From Misgurnus anguillicaudatus (Eukaryota; Chordata; Actinopteri; Cypriniformes; Cobitidae), in contig NC_073361.2 of the NCBI RefSeq assembly GCF_027580225.2, forward strand, positions 34,031,501-34,095,500: a stretch of 64,000 nucleotides of DNA. Direction: 5' to 3'. Below the pieces are notes generated by a model. That model searched no databases, was not told where the DNA came from, and saw nothing but the letters and a program-made list of their open reading frames with translations. Position numbers and translations under genes: made by a program. Position 1 is the first letter of the stretch; each line of letters opens with the position of its first letter. Of the stretch, positions 13,179 through 25,200 are shown in pieces.

Positions 13179-16100
13179 CACACACACACACTGGAACAAA
13201 AGCTGTCAATCAAATGAGAGAGTGATATTTATCATTAAATGTGTAGTGTGTAACTTTTAGGAGAATCTAAAGACAGAAATGCAATATAATTTACAGAACT
13301 ATATTATCAGTGGTCTATAAAGACCTTACATAATGAACTGTTATGTGTTTGTTACGTCTCTATGCGTTTCGGTGAATGGTGGAATGAGCCGTTGGTTGAA
13401 ATTAACATTTTCACTGCTAGATGACGAAAAAATCTACACACTGCGCCTTTTTACGCCTGCATTATTTTGTATTTATGTTAAGCATTTTCTTTCAATTGTA
13501 AATGAAGAAAATGTTTGAGGAAAGTCAACTGTAATCCTTAAATCTCTTTACTGTTTGATTCTGAAGTTTTACACAACAACAAATGGACCCCATTGTTAGT
13601 GTGTATCTATTTGTGTGTATCTGTGTTTGTGCATCTGTTTTTGTGTGTGTGACAACTCACACAAACATTTCTGTCAGCTTGTGTGTGTGTCTCATTGTGT
13701 TTTGGTTTGTGTCTCTTCAGAAGTTGCAGTGCGTATGTGAACACAACACGTGTGGTGTGAGCTGTAATGTGTGTTGTCCTGGATATCATCAGGAGCTGTG
13801 GCAGCCCGGAACGCTTTCAGATGGAAACACGTGCAAAAGTATGATACACAAAAAAGAACATTTGTTTTATTAACATTTGTACTATGATTTTCTATATGCA
13901 ACATTTTTGTGGTACAATGAGATCTGATGGTTTTGTGAGATTCACCCCAACTAAACCAACACACTTTCACCCTCGTGTTTTCTTGTCCATCAGAATGTAA
14001 CTGTCACAATAAAGCAGAGGACTGTTACTATAATCAGACAGTATCTGATCTGAAGCTGAGTCTCAATACAGACGGTCAGTTTATAGGAGGAGGTGTTTGT
14101 ATGAACTGCACTCAGAATACTGCTGGTGTTAACTGTCAAACCTGTGCTGATGGATACTACAGACCACACAAGGTACCTAACATTACATCTGTGTGTACAC
14201 ACTGGGTTGTGTTGTGATTGTGAAGACTTTGATGGATTGATTGTCATCACTGTTAGGACAGATGGAGGCTGTTAACTCTTTCCCCGCTATTGACAAATTA
14301 TATCGTCAATTAAGAGAAAACGCATCCCTGCCAATGATGATCCATATTTCCTCTATTATCCACTAGGTGTCGCTCTTACACAACTTATAAAACACTGAAG
14401 CATCCACTGATCCAAAACCAGTAAAAACTCTGTGTATGTTTTGATCATCGTTCTGAATCTGATCTCTAAAAATATTTCTTCACAAAAATGCAATTATCTC
14501 AGATTTTTGCTCACAATTTGGTGTTTTTGAAGAAACCGACCCATATTTGAGAGGTGATAAAAGAGAACAAATAAAAGTAGGATAAAATGATTTTTTTTTT
14601 TTTTTTGAAAGCAGAGGGTCTGTTCTTTCATTTGATATATTGTATGTTTATATACTGTATTTAAAGAAAAACATTTTCTGGAACTTTTGTGAAATCATAA
14701 AAGAATGCTGGTGCTGACTGGCAACGTCTTTTAAAAAATGCAAGCGGGGAAAGAGTTAAAGAACCAAACACTCTTCTCTTAAAAATCTCACAAACCTATT
14801 TGTAAAAAAATGTTTTATATTTATGGATTTGACGGATGCTTTTATCCAGAGCCACTTACAGTGCATTACAAGGCATACATTTTACCAACGTGTGTTATAT
14901 ATCATTATATATCATTGATTTAATAAATGTAATTGCGGCTCTATGGTATAAAAGGGGGTAGGTGTCAATAAGCTTAAGCTTCTACCTACCCCTTTTGAGC
15001 ATCTTTTTATTTATTTTTCTCTTTTCTTTCTTATTTTTTTTCTCTTTACTTGTATTGTAATGAAATGTGTTATTATGTTGATTTTTATGTAACCAGATGC
15101 TCAAATAAATAAAAAATGATGATGATGATGTGTTCCCTGGGTTCAAACCCATGACCTTTTACACTGCTAACGCAATGCTTTACCACTGAGCTATTTTGTA
15201 TCACAGTTGAATCTGTAGATGTAATCCTGTAATGTTATATATCACAGGTTTCTCCGTATGCTGATCATCCATGTGTTGAGTGTCAATGTGATATGAGAGG
15301 TTCAGTGAGTCCTGTGTGTATCAGAGATGATAATCACACTGATCCTGAAACAGGTCAGATTTAACTTTCTGTATGCATTCACTTGAGAGAGATGAAATAT
15401 TACTGTAAAATAAAGTCATATATACACTACTTCACATTTAAACATACAATATCATTTTTGGTCTTTTAAGTGACTTAAATCTGATAAAAACTGTCACTTT
15501 AAAGAGATAAGCACAATAATAGATCAGGTGTGATGTGAAGTCAGTGTATAATGTGTGTATGTGTTGTGTAGGTTTGTCTGCAGGTCAGTGTTTTTGTAAA
15601 GAAGGTTTTGCTGGTGATAAATGTGATCGCTGTGCATTCGGATACAGAGATTTTCCGTTCTGTACTCGCTGTGAGTGTAACCTGGATGGAAGTCTCAACA
15701 TGGACCCCTGTGAAGAGTGTTTGTGCAAGGTATCAAAACCTCACATACACCTGCACACTTTCATCATAACACAATCTTCAGGTCTTACTGTTAGGATGAC
15801 AGCAATGTCAATGAGTTTATTAATAATGCATGTTTAAAACTGATTTGTAATATTATAACCTCTGAGATTTTGTCCATGTGTTTCTTCTACAGGTTAATGT
15901 GATGGGCTCAAACTGTGACCTGTGTAAGCAGGGCTTCTTTAACCTGCAGGCCACTAATCCAGACGGATGTACTGAGTGCTTTTGTTTTGGAGTCTCAGAT
16001 GTTTGCGAGAGCTCAACCTGGTTCACTGAATCGGTAAACAACACACACACATAATAAGTGCATAATAACAACCTTACCTCAAATTCATGGTATACTCACA

Positions 16101-17005
16101 AAATATTTCATTTATTTATTCCTGTTCATGGACATGATTTTTCACTATTTTGTGTCATTGAGCACGAATTTCTATAAATAGTTTTTTTGTGTCTGTAGTA
16201 CAACTTTCTTTTTTTGTGTTATTTTATGAATTGTTTTCTAATTTTTTTTCTATTTTTTATCATTGTTGCTTGGGGTTGGAGTTAGAATGACTTTCTGTTA
16301 CATTTCAGACATCCAAACCCCAAATCTAAACCCAAACCCCAAATCTAACCGCAACCCCAAGCGACAATTATTTAAAGGTGCAGTGTGTAATTTTTAGAAG
16401 GATCTCTTGACAGAAATGCCAAATAATATACAAAACTATATTATCAGGGGTGTATAAAGACCTTTTTATAATTAACCTTTATGTGTTTAGTGCCTTAGAA
16501 TGAGACGTTTTTATCTACATACACTGAGGTCCCCTTACATGGAAGTCGCCATGTTTCTACAGAAGCCCTTAACAGACAAACTTTTTTACTAAGTTGTCTC
16601 CAATGATGACATGTTTGTCCGGAGCTGCTATCGTAGCTTCTCTATGTGTTTCAAAAGCAACAGGTGAGCAGTGGACTGAGCCGTTGGTTGCAATTCACAA
16701 CCTCACCACTAGATGCCGCTAAAATTTACACACTGCACCTTTAAAAAAGGAAAAAACAATACATAAAATGAAACAAAAAAGAAAGTCATGCTAGGGACAC
16801 GAAAAACGATTCATAGAAATTTGTGCTGAGTGACACAAAAAAGCAGAATATCGTGTCCATTAACATGAATAAATAAATTAAATATTTTGTGACCATATCA
16901 CGAAATGCCTTGAGATAGTGTTGATAATAATGACCAAGAACCAACCCTATAGTAAACCTAAACCTCTACCATGATGATGTTACCCCAGTTATTTAAAAAA
17001 TGTCC

Positions 17006-17039
<34 letters not shown>

Positions 17040-17058
17040 TGATTGATTGTTTGATTGA

Positions 17059-17120
<62 letters not shown>

Positions 17121-17138
17121 TGTTTGTTTGTTTGTTTG

Positions 17139-17188
<50 letters not shown>

Positions 17189-17206
17189 TGTTTGTTTGAT
17201 TGTTTG

Positions 17207-17263
<57 letters not shown>

Positions 17264-17274
17264 CTGTTTGTTTG

Positions 17275-17320
<46 letters not shown>

Positions 17321-17358
17321 TGTTTGTTTGTTTGTTTGTTTGTTTGTTGGTTTGTTTG

Positions 17359-17427
<69 letters not shown>

Positions 17428-19192
17428 CAATTGATTGATTGATTGGTCTTAGGTGGAGCAGAGAGACGGTTTACTCTTGCGTTCTGTTCAGAGTTCCTCC
17501 GTCTTCACCCCTCCTGTCTCAGAGGACAATCTGATTGAGATTAACACTACAGCGGGCGCAGGCGTCTTCTCTGTCTGGTCATGGGCTGCACCAGAACCTT
17601 TCCTCAATAATCAGGTGTTCATCTACACATGTCATTATTTCTATTGAGTTGTTGAACGTAATGAAGATGATCTCACTGACACATTCATTACTGCTTATTA
17701 TTTACAGCGTCTTTCTCCAGGTTATTAATGAAAACACATCAAACAAATATTACATTCATCAACATCTGATCACAGTGAAAGAGACACCAGTTGTCCTCAT
17801 GAAAGAGATTGACATTTAAAATAAAATATCAAAGTGGTGTTTTTAAAAAAAAATACAACTTCAGAAACATACTGTAGATGCATTAGTTTGATCAGTGCTG
17901 TTTGTTTTCATTTTAAAATATTTTGACAGTAAAATACTGTAATGTTTAAAACACAAAGTCATCATCACAAATACTGTGACTGATCAAATGTTAAACTCCG
18001 CAATGCTAAAGACTTTGATTTTTCTCTGTGCAGCTGACATCATACGGAGGTTTCCTGAACTACAGCGTTGCTTATGACGTATCTGAAGAGAACGAGGATA
18101 AAACGCTTCATTCATATTTCAGTGTCATTATTGAGGTAAGCTGAAGGATGAGTCTGACATCCAATAATCAAGGTTCCCACGAGTCATGGAATTTCTGGAA
18201 TATTATGGTCTTTAAATGGTCTTTTCCATTCCATTTGTTGCTTTATATTTTAGTTTCCATTTATTAAAATGTAATCCACTTGTTAACTTGTGACGTAGGA
18301 ATACCATTTCTGTGTCCAAGCCTCCGCTGACTACAATTTTTATTGGCACTGTTTACTCATTTCACGCATATAAGATACATTTTTATAAACTCACAGTGTA
18401 CACAACATTATCCAGGCTCACAACATCCCAGACATAAGTCATGGAAATTCAACTTTTTAGTCCGTAAAAGTCCCTTGAGAGGGAAATAATGCATACATGT
18501 GAAACATTTCTCAACCAATCAGAATAAAGCATTCAACAGACCCATAGTATAAGTGAAATAATATATCAGCTTCACTATTTAATAACCCATTTCATTTCGA
18601 TAACATGATGTAAAACTGTATTGTTCACAATAAGATGAGAAAGAAAGTTTTATTTGTAAAGTTTTTTCTTTCTGCTTGAATCAGGGTAACGGTCAGACGC
18701 TGAGACAGACGCAGTCGAATCATCTGTTGTTGAGCGTTCACCGTCAGCAGCACGTCTCACTGCGGATCCTCCCGCATACATTTACAGACGCTCACAGCGG
18801 ACGCTCGCTTCAGAGAGACGAGTTAATGACAGTTCTGTCTGATGTGGCCGCGTTCAGGGTTCGAGCTGAGCTGAAGGGTAACGCTGAAGGAACACTCAGG
18901 TGAGATACACAACAACACAAACATACACTTAATGATTCTGTCATGATATTAACTCCATCACTTCAGGGTCTGCAAAACTTTATGGAAGTATAAACGGGTA
19001 TAATTTTCATATCTATGTTTTCTCATCAGGCTGAGCTCGGTGTCTTTAGGTGTTGGAGATGAAAGGATTTCTCCAGATGTGGAACAGTGCGAGTGTCCGT
19101 GGGGATATTCAGGCTCTTCCTGCGAAGTAAGAAAACGACTGAAATATAAGCAGAGACCTGAATCAATAAATCAACAATGAGTCTGTTTTAAC

Positions 19193-19238
<46 letters not shown>

Positions 19239-22200
19239 AGTACTGTATTTCTGGGTTTTACCGAGTCGGAGGGATTTTGTTTGGAGGAAACTGTCTTCAG
19301 TGTGAATGCAACGATCACGCCACAGACTGTGACATCAATGGAGAGTGTTTGGTAAGTCACCTCATCTCATGTATATGTCAGATATTACACTATTATTATA
19401 CGAGGACAGAACTGAGTCAAACTCTTTGACTATTGGTTCATTCATCACATGACTCGTGTGCCTTTAGAGGTACATTCATTGTAATAAAATATGACTTTGA
19501 GAAAACCGTACATGTATGTTTAAATCTCATCTCTTGTGTTTCTCAGGGATGTGAACACAACACTACAGGACCTCATTGTGATGGCTGCCTGCCGGGTTTC
19601 TATGGCGACCCGAGCGAAGGAACGCCGGACGACTGCCAGAGATGTGCCTGCCCGCTGACACTGGTGTCTAACAAGTGAGGATCTGTGTGTTAATGTCAGC
19701 CGTGAATCCATCCGGATCTCTTTTGTGTCTCTGAATGCTTGTGCTGTCTCTCACAGTAACACAAACTCTCTTCACTTGAAAAGATTCAGCACACATTTAC
19801 ACAACACACACACTTTGTTTATTAATAATATGAAGAGAATATTTATACAACAAATATTTAGTATCTGTGCAATAATATTGTTTTAAGAAGTGATTTTGCA
19901 TTAATTACAAACAACTTGAAAAATCATGTGAATTGTTTTATTGTTTTGTCTTTAAATGTAGTATATATATTAAGAGTATGTCTGATTGGTGTGCTTTAGT
20001 TTTAGCCCCACGTGCAGACTGCAGAGCTCTGGAGACTTCATCTGTGATCAATGTCAACAGGGACACACGGGACACAAGTGTGAGAGGTACAACAGTCACC
20101 TGATTTATTCTGTATAATCATTACTACTACTGAATCAATCAATAATGTGATAAAACCATCGTCTCCTCTTCAGGTGTGCTAATGGTTACTATGGCGACCC
20201 GACGGTACCGGGACAGCAGTGTTCATTGTGTGAGTGTAATGGGAACGTGGATCCTGCAGAACCGGGTCACTGTGACGGTCTCACAGGAGAGTGTATGAAG
20301 TGTTTGGGTCACACGTCGGGTCGGCACTGTGAACGCTGTCAGGACGGTTTCTACGGCGACGCTGTGATGGAGAAAAACTGCCAACGTGAGTTCAATAAAA
20401 ACACATTTACTATCTCTCTGACTCGTATGGTGAAACAAACTGTTTGTTTATGCAGCAGTTCTTTTATTAACTCTTTCCCCGCCAGCGTTTTTGTGGATAA
20501 TAGCGGTATTGCGGAAAGCTGGAAATTCTCGTCATTGGCAGGGAAGCGTTTTCTCTTAGTTAACGAGTTATCTCGTCAATGGCAGGGAAAGAGTTAATAA
20601 AGATGTTACAGTGATGGCACTTAATTTCATCTTGATTATAAACTGCTGTTATATTATTTTAATCTTTTGATTTATCAGTGAACAAAATGTGATTTAACTC
20701 TTTTCCAACCAGTGTTTTAAAAAAAGTTGTCAACCAGCACCAGCATTTTTTATGATTTTTATAAAAGTTTAATGCCTTTCAGAAATATTTCTTCTTTAAA
20801 TATATAAACATATATGTCGTTTTTACTGTTTTTGGATCAGTGGATGCTTCAGTGTTTTATAAGTTGTGTAAGAGCGACACCTAGTGAATAATAGCGGAAA
20901 TACGGATTGCCGTAAAAACGTGTCATTGGCAGGGAAGCGTTTTCTATTAATTGGCGAGATAACTCATCAATGGTGGGAGTTAAAGGGTCATGTATGATGT
21001 TGTTATAAAGAACATTATTTTGTGTATTTGGTGTAATTTAATGTGTTTTCACAGTTTAAGTATTTTCCACATTATTGTTGCTCTTCTGTACCCCACTTGT
21101 CTGAAACATGTCAATTTTTAACAAAGATCATCGTTCTGAAAAAGCACAGTGTACTTTCACAGCTATCTAGTACATTGTGATTGGCGGATTACCTAAAGCA
21201 TATGATGGAAATGATACACCCCTTACTGTATTTGGATTATTAACAATACTACAGTGAGAATAAAAGTTACGCCTTCTTTTTTTGCATATACATTTGGGTG
21301 GTGTTACGCAAATCTTGTAACAGAGTAAAATAGATATGTAAAGGCGTGTTTGAATGAGACGTTTTAGGAAGGTGTTCACTTTTAGAAAGAATATCTGTTT
21401 AGGTTTGAAACTTTAATCTTCACAACTTACTGATCTTCTGTATGCACAAACAGCTTTTAGTTTTAACACTATAGACAAAGGAAAACATGAACTTGGATCA
21501 TAAAAACTGAAGAGGCATTTATTACATTTAGAGCAACCCATAAACTCTTCAGAAAACATCACACATCTCTTTAAAAACATCAGTCAGTGTGTTTGATCTT
21601 CTGATGTTTTACACCAAGAGTTTTCTAATGTGCTATCAGTAGTTTTATTCTTTAAATGTTAGCTGTAGGGACATCTAGTGGACAGACGTGTTATGATTAA
21701 TGTGGGGTTTTGTGTCTCCAGCCTGTGGTTGCTATGGTAACGGCTCCCTGTCCTCCGTGTGTAACGTGATCACGGGTCAGTGTGACTGTAAGCCCGGTGT
21801 TATAGGACAGACGTGTGACCGCTGTCAGGTAAATCCATGACTACTCCTTCAGTCAATTATTCAAATGTACCATAGTATTACCATGTTTGAACACTGTGCG
21901 TGTGTATGATATGCATTTGTGTGTTTTAGGATGGATATCACGGCATTAACAGCAGAGATGGCTGCAGGCCATGTGAATGTAACCAATCAGGGTCACTGTC
22001 TGCATCATGTGATGAGGAGGGGCGGTGCCAGTGTATCATTGGAGTGACAGGTGACAAGTGTGATCGCTGTCAGCGTGGATACTACAACTTTAAAGAGAAC
22101 GGCTGTACACGTAAGACTGCTCTTTATTAAACAACAGTACATATGTAATGTCTCTGCTGCCTGATAGATAAATCACATGATCAGACTGTCATGCACATCT

Positions 22201-25200
22201 CAGTGTTTTTAATGTCACGTATGTTTGTGTCTGCTGTAGCGTGTGACTGTGAACACACACACGGGAACTGTAACGCAGCGACAGGCGAGTGTATCTGTCC
22301 ACCTCATACACACGGGCCGAAGTGTGAAGACTGTGAGACGGATCACTGGGGTCACAACACTGTTTACGGCTGTACGGTACGACACATCGCTGCTGATGTC
22401 ATCATCTGATATCCGCCGCAGTACTTTGGTGTATATGGTGTATAAGTAAATCTCTCGATCTCTCTCCAGGCGTGTAACTGCAGCGTCATCGGCTCAAACC
22501 TGTCTCAGTGTGATCTTTCATCGGGTCAGTGTGCGTGTAAACCGCAGTTCTCAGGATTAACGTGTGATCGTTGTGCGCTCGGCTACAAAAACTTCCCAGA
22601 ATGCACCGCCTGCAACTGCAATCCCAACGGCACACGGGAGGAGTTCTGTGATTGGACGCTGGGAGTGTGTGGATGTGAAGATCAAGGACGATGTTCCTGC
22701 AAGGTACAGATATGAGCGCTGCTGATGTTTGTGTCTGTATATTATTATTATTTGTGTTTAATATTTGAGCGCTGCTCTTTTGTTTCTCAGGAGAATGTTG
22801 GCGGTGCTGGATGTGATGAATGTAAGAGCGGTACGTTCGGTCTGTCGGGTCAAAACCCGTCCGGCTGCAGCCCATGTTTCTGTTTTGGTGTGTCCAGTGT
22901 TTGTGAGGAGATGAGCGGTCTGGTGCGGGTACCGGTGAGAAATCATACACATTAGCACAATCTTACTGTGCGTTCACATCAGACATGAATGAAGCAAATA
23001 AATCGCATGTAGTTGGACACATAAACATTTGTGAGTGAAATTTGCGTCATTTGTGCATGAAATTTGCGTCATTTGCACGTGAAATTTGCGTCATTTGCAC
23101 ATGAAATTTGCGGCATTTGTGCATGAAATTTGCGTCATTTATGCATGAAATTTTCTTCATTTGTGTGTAAAATTTTCGTCATTCTTGAATGAAATTTGCG
23201 TCATTTATGCATGAAATTTGCGTAATTTGTGCATGGAATTTGTACCATTTGTGAGTGAAATTTGCATCATTTGCACGTGAAATTTGCGTCATTTGCACAT
23301 GAAATTTGCAGCATTTGTGCATGAAATTTGCATCATTTATGCATGAAATTTTCTTCATTTGTGTGTAAAATTTTTGTCATTCTTGAATGAAATTTGCGTC
23401 ATTTATGCATGAAATTTGCGTAATTTGTGCATGGAATTTGTACCATTTGTGTGTGAAATTTGTGTCATTTGCGCAAGAAATTTGCGTCAGTTGTGCATGA
23501 ACTTTGCGTCATTCATGCATGAAATTTGTGCCATTTGTGCGTGAAAATTGGGTCATTTATGCATGAAATTTTCATTTGTGTGTAAAATTTGCTTCATTCT
23601 TGAATGAAATCTGTGTCATTTGTGTGCTTCATTCAGGCATGAAATTTTTGCAATTAACATGCAAATCACTCACTCTTAGCAATTCATTTGCATCTGGTGT
23701 GAAAGCACCATTACACATCTGAACATTCTTTAATTTGACATTTTTTTATTAATAATACCCCCCAAAACGCATATATATATTGATACATTAAATCTGTGTT
23801 AATGTTTGTGTCACTGTTTTTAGATCACTCTGGGTTTAGACCCGGCTCCGATGCGTGTTGTTTCTCAAAGTGACCTGCAGGGGACGCTGGAGGGAGTTTA
23901 TTACACAGATCATGAGATGTTGTTAGACGCGTCTCACGTCCACAGTCTGTCCATCCTCACCGGTCCATATTATTGGAGACTGCCACGACAATACCACGGT
24001 AACAAGGTAAAAACCCAGCAGAAACACCTTTATGATGCCAGTGTCTGATTCTGTATATATTGTGTCTGAATGTCTGATCTATGATGTGTTTCTCTCAGCT
24101 GCTGTCTTATGGAGGAATACTGTCGTATACGGCCGCGTTCTTTGCTCGTGATGGAGTCGGACTGGCCAATCACGAGCCTCAGGTACTGATGAGAGGAGGA
24201 CACCTGAGGAAACTGGTCATCTATACGGACGTTCCTGCACCAGAAAACGGGATCAGGACCAGACATGAAGTTCCTCTGACAGAGGTGAGGATCAGACGGT
24301 TTGGAGTAAATGTGTGTGTTGTATAAACCCATTAGCGTCTGAAAGTGTTTCTCTCGTCTGTGAGCAGCACAAGTGGAAATATTTCAACTCTGTGTCAGAG
24401 AAAGCAGTGAGCCACATGGACTTCATGTCTGTCCTGAGTAATGTTGAATACATCATCATCAAAGCATCGTATGGCACCGGACTGCAGCAGAGCAGGTGTG
24501 TGTCTGTCAATATCAATGATGTTAATGTGACAGGAGATGATTTGGATCATTAATAGTGGAAATTATTGTCTGTAGGATCTCTAATATCTCGATGGAAACG
24601 GCAGTGGATGCAGATGAGTTTGATGGTGGTGAGATTGCGCGGCTGGTGGAGATGTGCGAGTGTCCGCTGGGATACGCTGGGCTCTCGTGTCAGGTGACAT
24701 TATAACATCCGTCTCATATTATTCATTACTCCGTCACTTCAGAACAACATTTATTATTTCAGACACACATCATAACTGTTTAGTTTACCCTACTTTGAAA
24801 TGCCTCTGAAACCTAACCAGTACCCATAATGCTGTGCGCTACAGGAGTGCGCTCCAGGATATTACAGACAGCCGGTGTCACAACTGGATATGAAGGGAAG
24901 AAACAGACCGATCATTCAGCCCTGCGTCCCATGTCAGTGTAACAAACACAGTCTGTCGTGTGATCTGGACACTGGCAAATGTCGGGTAAGAAAAAACACT
25001 TTATTGTGATTATTAATTCTGTGTTATTTTACTGATGAAGAGTTTTATGTGACGTAATATATCTTAATGATTATCGAGGACTGTATATCAGGCAATCTTT
25101 TCTTCTCTGTTGTGATTTAGGGATGTCAACACAACACCACAGGAGAACACTGCGAGGTCTGCGCCCCAGGGTATTATGGGAAGGTTCAGGGGTCTATCAG

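Noticed and set aside
13012..13225. His/Thr and Cys/Val repeat open frames
   Set aside because: They are translations of the CA microsatellite after lama1 exon 6.
15129..15195. tRNA gene on the - strand (A and B box-like words)
   Set aside because: Only the promoter-like halves match. The sequence continues into a SINE tail seen in many fish repeats, and no cloverleaf could be drawn.
16993..17430. 145-codon reverse-strand open frame of Ile/Asn/Gln/Ser repeats
   Set aside because: It is a translation of the GATT/GTTT microsatellite with no independent coding signal.
23035..23640. CRISPR-like array of regular short repeats
   Set aside because: The units abut without unique spacers, and the host is a vertebrate. 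It is a minisatellite.
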